Origin: an uncultured Actinobaculum sp.
GTDB lineage: Bacteria > Actinomycetota > Actinomycetes > Actinomycetales > Actinomycetaceae
Assembly (NCBI GenBank): GCA_938020505.1
Contig: CALIHR010000033.1
Span: 1-42,646, forward strand
Direction of reading: 5' to 3'
DNA length: 42,646 bases
Made by a program: the position numbers and the translations under genes. The notes under the pieces are model-generated. The model was given only the letters and a program-made list of their open reading frames with translations. It did not search any database and had not been told where the DNA came from. This document shows, in pieces, positions 25,185 to 32,651 of this stretch (its first letter is position 1; each line of letters begins with the position of its first letter).

Positions 25185-25922
25185 ATGACTGTTTGCCGTG
25201 CAAAGCGCCATTCGTTCGTTTCCATGGTCTTCGTGGTTGTCGCGTTGTTTACGCTTGCCGGATGCCGCATTGACGCCACCGTAGAGGTGAAAGCCGACGG
25301 CAAGACGAAAGTGTCGATCGTTTTTGAGGACACCGACGACATGATGAGAAACGCCAAGCAGACCTGCGAAGACCTTCGAATAGCGTTGCGAAGCGTCGGC
25401 AACTTTGCCGTCAACGCCAAAATGGAGGACATCACACAGCCCGGCGGGCACCTTACATGCCGATCGACGTCCGACGACCCGATCGGCAAAGGCGAAAAGT
25501 TTAGAACTGAGGACGGTCTTTACCACTTCACACTCCCCCGCTCAAATATCGAAAAGAAACCTACAGACAGAATCGACTCCACACTAACGATCGTTATGCC
25601 GGGAAAGGTTGTGAAAACGACTATCGGCAAGATTGACGGAAACAAGGTGATCATCAAGGGCACAGACTACATGATTGACGGTTTCACCATTGTCTCCCAG
25701 AAAGAGCCTCAGGGCAGCTCCTCGGGAACTACAAACGCTGGAAAGCCTGACGCGACTGCCCCAAAGAAGGCCGACGGCGGTTTTCCTGTGTGGGGGTGGG
25801 GCCTTGCAGGGGCGAGTGTTCTTGTGATCGTTGCAGGAGTGATCGTCGCGGCCGCGAAGCGGCGGGGCCACGGGGCAAGTGGGACGGCTGTTGCGGTGAC
25901 GTATCCGCACCAAGGCAGATAG
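25185..25922 (+). CDS. LppM-type lipoprotein, copy 1
   Basis: Product of 245 residues, anchored at both ends. A signal peptide ends in lipobox LAGC (Cys27). The extracytoplasmic domain begins RIDATVEVKADGK. A C-terminal membrane segment (FPVWGWGLAGASVLV and on, about residues 200-222) is followed by a basic cytoplasmic tail. This layout and the start of the mature domain match LppM of mycobacteria (DUF3153 group), a surface-associated protein. Function here is not known. The first 110 residues are almost identical to copy 2. Sequence after the stop (ATTCGACCCGGAGCCGAAAC) is also shared with copy 2, which shows a whole-unit duplication. Confidence 0.8.
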   Translation: MTVCRAKRHSFVSMVFVVVALFTLAGCRIDATVEVKADGKTKVSIVFEDTDDMMRNAKQTCEDLRIALRSVGNFAVNAKMEDITQPGGHLTCRSTSDDPIGKGEKFRTEDGLYHFTLPRSNIEKKPTDRIDSTLTIVMPGKVVKTTIGKIDGNKVIIKGTDYMIDGFTIVSQKEPQGSSSGTTNAGKPDATAPKKADGGFPVWGWGLAGASVLVIVAGVIVAAAKRRGHGASGTAVAVTYPHQGR

Positions 25923-25998
25923 AGAGTATTCGACCCGGAGCCGAAACAAGCGCCGGCGATGTCGACCTCAACAATTCTTCATGCGGTTAGAAGGGATG

Positions 25999-26101
25999 CC
26001 CGTATTGTGGCAGTCCCGGCGGCGGGCGGACGCGCCTACTATTCTGTTTCGTGCACGGGTTTGAACGCCCAATCGTTTATCGGGAGTAAAGGAGGCCCGG
26101 C
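25999..26101 (+). repeat. lppM leader repeat, copy 2
   Basis: Second copy of the 103-base leader, 917 bases from the first. It is identical to copy 1 apart from a few bases near its left end. The possible -10 TACTAT lies at 26037-26042 and AAAGGAGG precedes the start codon. Confidence 0.85.
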
Positions 26102-26830
26102 ATGACTGTTTGCCGTGCAAAGCGCCATTCGTTCGTTTCCATGGTCTTCGTGGTTGTCGCGTTGTTTACGCTTGCCGGATGCCGCATTGACGCCACCGTA
26201 GAGGTGAAAGCCGACGGCAAGACGAAAGTGTCGATCGTTTTTGAGGACACCGACGACATGATGAGAAACGCCAAGCAGACCTGCGAAGACCTTCGAATAG
26301 CTTGGAGAAGCGTCGGCAACTTTGCCGTCAACGCCAAAATGGAGGACATCACACCACCCGGCGGGCACCTTACATGCAGGTCGACGTCCGACGATCCGAT
26401 CGGCAAAGGCGAAGAATTTAGGACTGAGGACGGTCTTTACTCCTTCACGTTTCCCCGTTCAAATCGAGAACGAACACCCAATGATCGAATCGACTCAACG
26501 ATGACGGTCACCATGCCGGGAAAAGTTGTGCGCACCACAGTCGGCAAGATTGACGGAAACAAGGTGATCATCAAGGGCTTGGATTACATCGTTGACGGTT
26601 TCACCATTGTCTCCCAGAAAGAGCCTTCGTCCAGCCAGTCCGATCGCTCATCGGCTAAGAAGCCTAGTGTAACGGCCTCGAAGAAGGCCGACGGCGATTT
26701 TCCTGTGTGGGGGTGGGGCCTTGCAGGGGCGAGTGTTCTTGTGGTCGTTGTAGGAGTGATCGTCGCGGCCGCGAAGCGGCGGCGAAGCCGCGGGCAGGTT
26801 GCCGTAGCGTATCCGTATCAAGAAAGATAG
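26102..26830 (+). CDS. LppM-type lipoprotein, copy 2
   Basis: Product of 242 residues with lipobox LAGC (Cys27), the same mature N terminus as copy 1, and a C-terminal membrane segment with tail KRRRSRG. It differs from copy 1 mainly in two places: around residues 105-135 (for example SFTFPRSNRERTPNDR), and in the Ser/Lys-rich linker before the membrane segment. From 26698 to 26801 its DNA is identical to copy 3. Copy 2 is thus a bridge: its 5' part is like copy 1 and its 3' part is like copy 3. Confidence 0.8.
   Translation: MTVCRAKRHSFVSMVFVVVALFTLAGCRIDATVEVKADGKTKVSIVFEDTDDMMRNAKQTCEDLRIAWRSVGNFAVNAKMEDITPPGGHLTCRSTSDDPIGKGEEFRTEDGLYSFTFPRSNRERTPNDRIDSTMTVTMPGKVVRTTVGKIDGNKVIIKGLDYIVDGFTIVSQKEPSSSQSDRSSAKKPSVTASKKADGDFPVWGWGLAGASVLVVVVGVIVAAAKRRRSRGQVAVAYPYQER
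26698..26801 (+). repeat. 104-base identical C-terminal anchor segment, in copy 2
   Basis: This segment encodes FPVWGWGLAGASVLVVVV through RRRSRGQV. It is identical base for base to 27636-27739 in copy 3. Sequence to its left is strongly different between the two genes, so the identity reflects recent exchange rather than ordinary conservation. Confidence 0.85.
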
Positions 26831-26933
26831 GGAGCATTCGACCCGGAGCCGAAACAAACGTCGACTGTTTCGCAATCTATGACCCTGGACACAAGAGACC
26901 CCCAGTGCCCGCGCGGATAGAAAGCTCAGGCTG

Positions 26934-27036
26934 CCCGTATTGTGGCAGTCCCGGCGGCGGGCGGACGCGCCTACTATTCTGTTTCGTGCACGGGTTTGAA
27001 CGCCCAACCGTTTATCAGGAGTAAAGGAGGCTCGGC
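26934..27036 (+). repeat. lppM leader repeat, copy 3
   Basis: Third copy of the 103-base leader, differing from copy 2 at about three positions. It keeps TACTAT (26972-26977) and AAAGGAGG. It is followed by a gene whose coding sequence is strongly diverged. Confidence 0.85.
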
Positions 27037-27768
27037 ATGACTGCGACAACGCGCAAAGGTCTGCGCTTTGCATCAGTTTGGGTGATCGCTTTGGCTTTCG
27101 TCCTCAGCGGCTGCAAAATCGATGGGACCGTTGAGTTTCGAGCAGATGGCAATGCGAAGATCGACATTACTTTCGAAGACTCTCGAAACACAATGGCTGA
27201 GATCCACCAAAATTGTGAAGGGCTTCGTCTTTCTATGGAAGCGGAGCTAACCTTCATTAAAAATCCCAAGGTAGAGGATATTACGCCTCCCGGAGGGCAT
27301 ATTACATGTAAATTGACATCAAACGACTCCTTAGGAGGAAAAATTAGTTTCGTCGAAAAGAAAGATACTTATTCTTTCATTTTTCCGGATATGAAGAACG
27401 AACTAGACTATAGCGATTTTAAGACAAAAATTGTCGTTACAATGCCTGGAAAGGTGATTCGATCAAATCGAGGAAAAATTGATGGAAACAAAGTCATTAT
27501 CGATAGTTTTGATTTCTTTGCGCGAGGAACTTCAATTACTGCAAAAAAAGAGACGATCGGCTCTTCTGAGACACCAAAACCCAGCTGTTTGACATGCGGC
27601 AAAGATGCCAGTGCACCCTCGTCGGAAAGCAGCGGTTTTCCTGTGTGGGGGTGGGGCCTTGCAGGGGCGAGTGTTCTTGTGGTCGTTGTAGGAGTGATCG
27701 TCGCGGCCGCGAAGCGGCGGCGAAGCCGCGGGCAGGTTGTTGGGCCGTATCCCTATCGGGGCGGGTAG
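27037..27768 (+). CDS. LppM-type lipoprotein, copy 3, mosaic with AT-rich centre
   Basis: Product of 243 residues. A signal peptide ends in lipobox LSGC (Cys26), and the mature domain begins KIDGTVEFRADGN. Conserved landmarks with copies 1 and 2 are EDITPPGGH, VVTMPGKV and GKIDGNKVII. Much of the rest is changed to Lys, Phe, Ile and Asn-rich sequence. The DNA of the middle (about 27115-27590) is clearly AT-rich, unlike its GC-rich surroundings. The leader and the last 104-base anchor segment match copy 2. This points to replacement of the central part with sequence from a lower-GC source or an old diverged allele, while the ends were homogenised by recombination. Confidence 0.8.
   Translation: MTATTRKGLRFASVWVIALAFVLSGCKIDGTVEFRADGNAKIDITFEDSRNTMAEIHQNCEGLRLSMEAELTFIKNPKVEDITPPGGHITCKLTSNDSLGGKISFVEKKDTYSFIFPDMKNELDYSDFKTKIVVTMPGKVIRSNRGKIDGNKVIIDSFDFFARGTSITAKKETIGSSETPKPSCLTCGKDASAPSSESSGFPVWGWGLAGASVLVVVVGVIVAAAKRRRSRGQVVGPYPYRGG
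27636..27739 (+). repeat. 104-base identical C-terminal anchor segment, in copy 3
   Basis: Partner of 26698-26801. Identity begins sharply at TTTTCCTGTG and ends after GGGCAGGTTG. Confidence 0.85.
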
Positions 27769-27931
27769 GCGCTTTCACAGCGGGGCGGATACAGGGACGC
27801 GCGCGGCGAGAGGGGATTTGAAGCCGTATTGTCCTCGAGTCACGGCAGCGCTCGTCTTTTGATTGGATTTACGACGGTCAGACGCTAACGCACGGACAGC
27901 GCCCCTGTCGACGCTCGCAAATCAACAGTGC

Positions 27932-27967
27932 GGGCGGGGCACAGAACTTTGGTTCTGTGCCCCGCCC
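27932..27967. terminator. strong hairpin between convergent genes
   Basis: A perfect 16-base-pair stem (GGGCGGGGCACAGAAC with GTTCTGTGCCCCGCCC) and a TTTG loop lie between lppM copy 3 and the convergent type VII-like operon. It can end transcription from both sides, although flanking T-tracts are weak. The remaining bases of the 244-base gap hold nothing else I recognise. Confidence 0.75.
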
Positions 27968-28012
27968 TGATTGGTTGCCCCGGTGTGACCCTGGTTTAGT
28001 CTCGGAGTCTGG

Positions 28013-29566
28013 TTAGTCGTCGGCGGCGTCGCGTTTGCCCGCTGGCAGGAAGGTGACGGTCTTGTCGTCTTCGTAGCGCGAAACAGCCGGTGTGCGCTCG
28101 GCGGACGGTTGGTCGTCGCGGCGTTTGTCGTCCGTGCGCCGGGCCGTCCGTCCGGTCAGGGAAGACAGGGCGCGCGAGGAGGAGCGAGTCTCGGCCCTGC
28201 GGGCGGTTGAGGCTGCGCGGGACCCGGCCCCTGCACGCGAGCCGTTTGCGGTGCTTGTCCGTGGGGCAGTGCCGTTGCTTCCGGGACGTCCGGCTGAGGC
28301 GGGCGAGTCGGTGGTTTTGCGCACCGCGGTCGTCGCTCCTTTGAGGATCCCCGAGCCGCGGGACGGCGACGGTTTTGGCGTGGCGGCGCGTTGGGCTGTG
28401 GTTGCCCCGCGCAGGATGGAGCGCGCCTGAGTGGTTGAGGCGGGGCGGGCGATCCCCGATGCCCCACCTCGAACGCTCCGTCCCGCCGACGAAGACAGCG
28501 AGGAAGCGGGTGTGCGGGCGGCGGTGGTGGCCCCGCGCAGGATTCCGCTCGTCCGTGCTGGCGGGGCCGAGCGCAGGGCCGCCCCCGACCGGGCAGGCGA
28601 AGAAGAAACCGGAGCGGCTTTAGCCGCGAGGGCCGAGCGGGCCGCCTGATAGGCCCGATACCCCAGGACGGCGGTCCCGCCTCCGAGCGCGGCCGCCGCG
28701 GCCAGGTGGTCGTGGACCGCCGAGACCCTCCCGCCCTGCGCAAGCCCGTTCGAGCCGGAAAGGATCGTTCCGGGCTGAGCCGGAGGTGTGTAACGCGAGC
28801 CTTGCAAAGACAAGCCGCCCGGACCCCCACCGCCGCCGGAGTGTCCGGGAGCGGGGTCGGTGTGGCTGCCCGGGCTGCCCAAAGAGACCTCCCGGCCGGG
28901 GGTGTGCCAATCCGTCGCCGACCGCACAGGGACAGACGCCAGAGACGAGCCAGGTCCCGGACCTCGGTCTCCCAGGGCGGGGCCGCGCCTTTGAGCGGCT
29001 TCGTGCCGCTCAAGCCGCTCGATCAGGGCCGGATTGGAGGACCGCATCTCCTGGCGGATGTGATCCTGGTAGGGAAGCGAGGCGATGCCGTTCAACGTCC
29101 GCGCGTTCAACGCATGCAACACCTCCTTCGCCCGCCGCTCAAACTCCGCATGCGCAGCTTTACGCTGCGCCTCAAGCTGAGCAACAACCTCAGCATTTCC
29201 AGGCGCATTGTTAACGGTTTGGTTAGCTCCGCTGAAAGCCTTGTTGATCTTTGCAAGGTCTGCTTGGATTTGGATGCTGTGATTTTTGGCTTCGATTCCG
29301 CCGTCCATAACGTCTTTGATGGCGTGCGACATTTGGTCGATCTTTTCGGCTTGGTCGTACAGGTCGGTGGCGACTCGGTCGAAGTACCTGCACACCGCGT
29401 CGGCGGTCTGGCCCTTCATTCCCAGGTCGGCGACGATTTTGCGGTTGTTGTCGGCGATCGTGCGCAGCAGGGACGAGACCGTCTCAAATTGCCCGAACGA
29501 ATCCTCGATCGAGGACGTGGACCACGACTCGATCCCGTGCAGCCGATCGACGTGAGGCGTGGCCAT
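28013..29566 (-). CDS. large type VII substrate-like protein with ILRGATTA repeats
   Basis: Product of 517 residues. An N-terminal helical domain (about 1-175) resembles WXG100/LXG-like regions, for example RTIADNNRKIVADLGMKGQ. It is followed by a Gly/Pro/Ser-rich linker, a hydrophobic segment near residues 285-305 (LAAAAALGGGTAVLGY), and a long Ser/Arg/Ala/Thr-rich tail. The tail contains three copies of I-L-(R/K)-GATTA near residues 340, 385 and 410. No toxin domain is recognised at the C terminus. Start is ATG at 29566 after GGAGGAAAG, two bases after the upstream stop codon. Function is unknown; secretion is inferred from architecture. Confidence 0.65.
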   Translation of the reverse strand: MATPHVDRLHGIESWSTSSIEDSFGQFETVSSLLRTIADNNRKIVADLGMKGQTADAVCRYFDRVATDLYDQAEKIDQMSHAIKDVMDGGIEAKNHSIQIQADLAKINKAFSGANQTVNNAPGNAEVVAQLEAQRKAAHAEFERRAKEVLHALNARTLNGIASLPYQDHIRQEMRSSNPALIERLERHEAAQRRGPALGDRGPGPGSSLASVPVRSATDWHTPGREVSLGSPGSHTDPAPGHSGGGGGPGGLSLQGSRYTPPAQPGTILSGSNGLAQGGRVSAVHDHLAAAAALGGGTAVLGYRAYQAARSALAAKAAPVSSSPARSGAALRSAPPARTSGILRGATTAARTPASSLSSSAGRSVRGGASGIARPASTTQARSILRGATTAQRAATPKPSPSRGSGILKGATTAVRKTTDSPASAGRPGSNGTAPRTSTANGSRAGAGSRAASTARRAETRSSSRALSSLTGRTARRTDDKRRDDQPSAERTPAVSRYEDDKTVTFLPAGKRDAADD

Positions 29567-29568
29567 GG

Positions 29569-30090
29569 CTACTTTCCTCCCCACTTGGAGAGGGCGTCAA
29601 AGATCGTGCGAGTCTGGTCGTAGGCTTGGACGATCGAGGCCATTTCCTCGGGCCTCCTATAGGTGAACTTCTCGTCCAAAGCCGCCAGGCGGGCCAGGTA
29701 GGCCTGTTTCTCGGATTCGTTGAGCGCGGCGAACGAGGCGAGCGAGGCACGCATGTTGGCCACACCCTTCTTTTCCAGACGCGAGGTGCTGGCCATCCTC
29801 GCGTCGACCATGACCGCGGCCGCCTGCAGTGGCGAGCCGAACTGGTCCAGTTCCCCGATGCCCGACCACTGCATTCCGCCCGATCCCGATGAACCGGACG
29901 AGCCAGACGCCGACGAACTGGACGAGGACGTGCCCGAAGCCCCGGACGAGTGAGACTTCGTCAATTGCGCGGCGGCCGAGTGGGCGGCCACGGCGAATGC
30001 ACTCTGGGCCTCCTCGAACGCCTGCCCGTTCGCCTCCATTGCGGCGAGTTGCCGATCGAATGTATCCCGATCTAATCGAAAGATCGACAT
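29569..30090 (-). CDS. small helical partner protein, type VII-associated (tentative)
   Basis: Product of 173 residues. An N-terminal helix (FDRQLAAMEANGQAFEEAQ) is followed by a Ser/Gly-rich linker of about 30 residues. A helical C-terminal half follows, containing MVDARMASTSRLEKKG and EKQAYLARLAALDEKF. It directly precedes the large repeat protein and the two are surely co-transcribed. This resembles small helical chaperone or partner genes upstream of LXG-type substrates. The ATG at 30090 is eight bases after GGAGG. No firm family assignment. Confidence 0.55.
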   Translation of the reverse strand: MSIFRLDRDTFDRQLAAMEANGQAFEEAQSAFAVAAHSAAAQLTKSHSSGASGTSSSSSSASGSSGSSGSGGMQWSGIGELDQFGSPLQAAAVMVDARMASTSRLEKKGVANMRASLASFAALNESEKQAYLARLAALDEKFTYRRPEEMASIVQAYDQTRTIFDALSKWGGK

Positions 30091-30143
30091 ACACGTCACC
30101 TCCTAAAACATTAAAACGACACTAATTGACATATTTGCGCGCA

Positions 30144-30157
30144 ACATGCTCGCATGT
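30144..30157. promoter_or_regulatory. candidate operator palindrome
   Basis: ACATGC-TC-GCATGT is a perfect inverted repeat with a two-base centre, 54 bases upstream of the start of the two-gene operon. This is the right place for a repressor or activator site. No regulator is known. Confidence 0.4.
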
Positions 30158-30500
30158 CCGCGAACCCCGGCCTGTATACACAAGTACATGCACGACACAC
30201 CGGTTGCGCACCGACCTACAATGTTGAACGCATACAAGCCGACGACGCCGACATCTCTGAACCCTACCCTTGCGCAGCCGCCAAGGTCAACGTGCATACA
30301 CGGCACGCGTCCACCGGGCCGCTCAAATCCGCGCCGTTGCGCGGAAAACGCGCACACAACCAAGGTTATGTGAAATAAAACACAGCATGTCGTGCGGTAT
30401 CGGTTGCGGCTGCGGGGCGCCGGCCGCCTCACAGCGCGCAGACCCCACAAGCCGCCCCAATAAAAAGAAGGACAGCCTATCGAAAGAGCGAGTTAAAACA

Positions 30501-30593
30501 GCGGAGTCAACGCGAACCAAAGCGGCACTGTCACGTTGCGAAGTCAACACGAACCAAAAATGACGTTAGCCCGCAAAGACCACGTCAGCCCGC
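30501..30593. repeat. cluster of short direct repeats
   Basis: A 21-base unit (GCGGAGTCAACGCGAACCAA and one more A) occurs at 30501-30521 and, with two changes, at 30538-30558. A 12-base unit ACGTYAGCCCGC follows at 30563-30574 and 30582-30593. These iteron-like repeats lie just after the 3' end of the intact prsW. Confidence 0.65.
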
Positions 30594-30678
30594 GAGGGAG
30601 ACGCTGAGACATCTAGTCTCCGCCGCTTCTGAACGGGAAAGCAGTCGCCTGCCGGCTCGCTCGCTACACATGGCCGCC

Positions 30679-32583
30679 TTAAGGCGTCCGGCCTCCGCCG
30701 GTTCGGAACCGCGGCCGCCCCTGCGGCGGAGGCGCGGCGAGCGGATAGTCCGAGTCAGACTGCTGCGGAGGACGGTAGCCGCCGGAGCCAGTCGGCTGCG
30801 AGTTCTGCTGGGGATGCCCCTGAGGGCGCGGCTGGCCGTCGGGGCGCGGCTGGCCGTCGTGCCCGTTATGCCCGTTCCGCGACTGGCTTTGATGCGGAGA
30901 CTGGCCTCGCGGCTGAAACTGGCTTCCCGGCTGAGCCTGCGGCTGAGCATGACGCGGAGGCTGCATTCGCCCCGGAGGAACTTGCGGGACTGGCGCAGAC
31001 TGACGGCGCTGCGGATGCCCAGGGGACGATTCCTGCGGACGGCCCGGAGCAGTCGGCGCCGGACGGGCCGCGGGAACGGCTTGCGGGTGAGCAGGAGTGG
31101 CGTGCGCCGGAGCGGCAGCGGCCTGAATCGGGGCGGGAGCCGACGCCGGGTTGGCGTTGGGCTTCGACGTCGTCGAAGGAAGGAAAACGCTGCGCAGTTT
31201 CAGAATGAACGACATTCTTTCGCGTTCGCGTTTGATGACGGCGAGGTCCGGGGACTTTTCGTTGTCTGCCAGGAGAGCCCTGAAGAAGCCGGCCTGAAGC
31301 AGCTCGCTCTGGTACCGCCGCATAGCCTTGCGGCCGTCTTGAGCCACTCCCCCGCTCGCCGCGAGACGCTCGCCCGCCCAGGCGACGGCCCGGGACCTCA
31401 GGCTGGACTTCATCAACATCGTCTCGTCTTCTTTGCCGATGAAACCGTCGGCGACAAGCAGGCGTATCCCGCGTTTTACGGTGGTTCGTTGGAGATTTTT
31501 GACCACTATGATCATCGCAATCGCGGAGATGTAGACCGGGATCTGGATGAGGATTCTTGTCCAGGTGTCCTCGGCGATTCGGATGATTCCAGAGAAGTTG
31601 TGGCTCGCGTGCAGCCCGGCGGCCATGGCGTATCCCGCAAGCCCAAGAGGAAGGACGAACAGCCAAGAAAGCCTCTGGGTGGCGGCAAGCCCTATGAGCA
31701 ATCCGGTGATGGCCGTGCATATGGGATGGACGAAAGGCGAGGCCACCGCGCGTATGACGATGGTCTGCTCCAAAACGTCCTGAGACGCGTCAATCCCGGC
31801 TTGCTTTATGACGGTGTTTTTGACGTCGGCTGTGGCGAAATAGAGGATGTTCTCGGTGAAGGCGAAACCGGCCCCGATGAGCGTTCCGTAAATCATTCCG
31901 TCGATGGGCCCGTTGATGTACTTCTTCAAGAAAATGAACATGAGGAGGATCCCGAGGCCCTTGACCCCCTCTTCGACGACGCCGGCTCCGACCGCAGTGC
32001 GCAGAATGTCAAACAGCAGGGCGATTCCGCCATCGCTTTTTATATAGAGTATTCCGCCGTCTTGAGTGCTGAGCCGGCGGTTCTCCATCAGCCACTTCTT
32101 CATCTCATTGCCCCACCACTCGTTGCCCTCGAAGGCGAGGTAGACGGAGACGCCGGCGCCCCAGCCGAGAGAGAGGACGTAGAAGAGGATGGGCTCGGGC
32201 TCCCATCTGTCGATCCATCGAACCAGAGCGATGATGACCAGAAGCGGGATGAGCGCGACAATCGTCATTTTGAGGATGCTCGTGGTGTTCTCAAACTCCC
32301 GCGAGGCCTTGCTGCCATAATACCGGTACCGCTTTTCGATCATTTCGTTGATGAGCTCGAACGAGACGATGATCGCCACAACGGCAAGCACGATGATGCA
32401 TATTGCGAAGATGAGCGAACCCGGCGTCCATCGCCCGGGAAGGCTAAGGCGCCGAGGCTGGGCCTTTACCTGCCCGTACCCTTGCGGGTAGGCCGGGGGG
32501 CGCATGTCTCCGGAGCCCTGGGGATACAGCTGGGCGGGAATCCGCCCGCCCGGCGCATACTGCTGATGTTGAGCCACGTCCAT
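30679..32583 (-). CDS. prsW: PrsW family intramembrane metalloprotease with Pro/Gln-rich tail
   Basis: Predicted membrane protease of 634 residues. A Pro/Gln/Tyr-rich N terminus is followed by about eight or more membrane segments. The PrsW motifs are VVEEGVKGLG (Glu204, Glu205, Lys208), GFAFTENILYF (Glu244), SPFVHP (His286) and AAGLHASHNF. The cytoplasmic C-terminal third holds RKAMRRYQSELL and a low-complexity tail with two 18-base repeat units. PrsW in Bacillus cleaves an anti-sigma factor; the substrate here is unknown. The ATG at 32583 directly abuts AAAGGA, so a GTG at 32577 may be the true start. It lies 68 bases after the Nudix gene. Its tail is duplicated at 24133-25020. Confidence 0.85.
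   Translation of the reverse strand: MDVAQHQQYAPGGRIPAQLYPQGSGDMRPPAYPQGYGQVKAQPRRLSLPGRWTPGSLIFAICIIVLAVVAIIVSFELINEMIEKRYRYYGSKASREFENTTSILKMTIVALIPLLVIIALVRWIDRWEPEPILFYVLSLGWGAGVSVYLAFEGNEWWGNEMKKWLMENRRLSTQDGGILYIKSDGGIALLFDILRTAVGAGVVEEGVKGLGILLMFIFLKKYINGPIDGMIYGTLIGAGFAFTENILYFATADVKNTVIKQAGIDASQDVLEQTIVIRAVASPFVHPICTAITGLLIGLAATQRLSWLFVLPLGLAGYAMAAGLHASHNFSGIIRIAEDTWTRILIQIPVYISAIAMIIVVKNLQRTTVKRGIRLLVADGFIGKEDETMLMKSSLRSRAVAWAGERLAASGGVAQDGRKAMRRYQSELLQAGFFRALLADNEKSPDLAVIKRERERMSFILKLRSVFLPSTTSKPNANPASAPAPIQAAAAPAHATPAHPQAVPAARPAPTAPGRPQESSPGHPQRRQSAPVPQVPPGRMQPPRHAQPQAQPGSQFQPRGQSPHQSQSRNGHNGHDGQPRPDGQPRPQGHPQQNSQPTGSGGYRPPQQSDSDYPLAAPPPQGRPRFRTGGGRTP
30897..30932. repeat. 18-base tandem repeat, two units, in intact prsW
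   Basis: Two units beginning GAGACTGGCCTC and GAAACTGGCTTC, matching the four-unit array at 24351-24422. They encode Gly/Gln/Pro hexapeptides in the tail. Confidence 0.7.
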
Positions 32584-32651
32584 TCCTTTCGTTCCACCGT
32601 GCATCCTAATCTGGGAAGGAAAGCCCACGCGACTCTTGGGGAGACGGCCCC

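Larger units (their letters stand above)
30091..30678. other. 588-base gap between the type VII-like operon and prsW
   Basis: No gene is supported. The gap holds a 14-base palindrome (30144-30157) near the operon start and an imperfect inverted repeat CACACAACC-AA-GGTTATGTG at 30353-30372. It also holds two pairs of short direct repeats between 30501 and 30593. It looks like an unusually repeat-rich regulatory or recombination region at the right boundary of the accessory segment. Confidence 0.6.

Noticed and set aside
24268..25188. Plus-strand frames with Arg/Leu or ETGL repeats over the prsW tail
   Set aside because: They are the antisense reading of the 18-base repeats in the prsW tail. 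The minus frame matches the intact PrsW protein.
30103..30450. Minus-strand frame of 115 codons upstream of the type VII-like operon
   Set aside because: Cys- and Val-rich without a ribosome binding site or motif; it overlaps likely promoter and operator elements.
20180..30678. CRISPR array
   Set aside because: Repeats here are long gene duplications or short pairs. None shows regular repeat-spacer structure and no cas genes are present.
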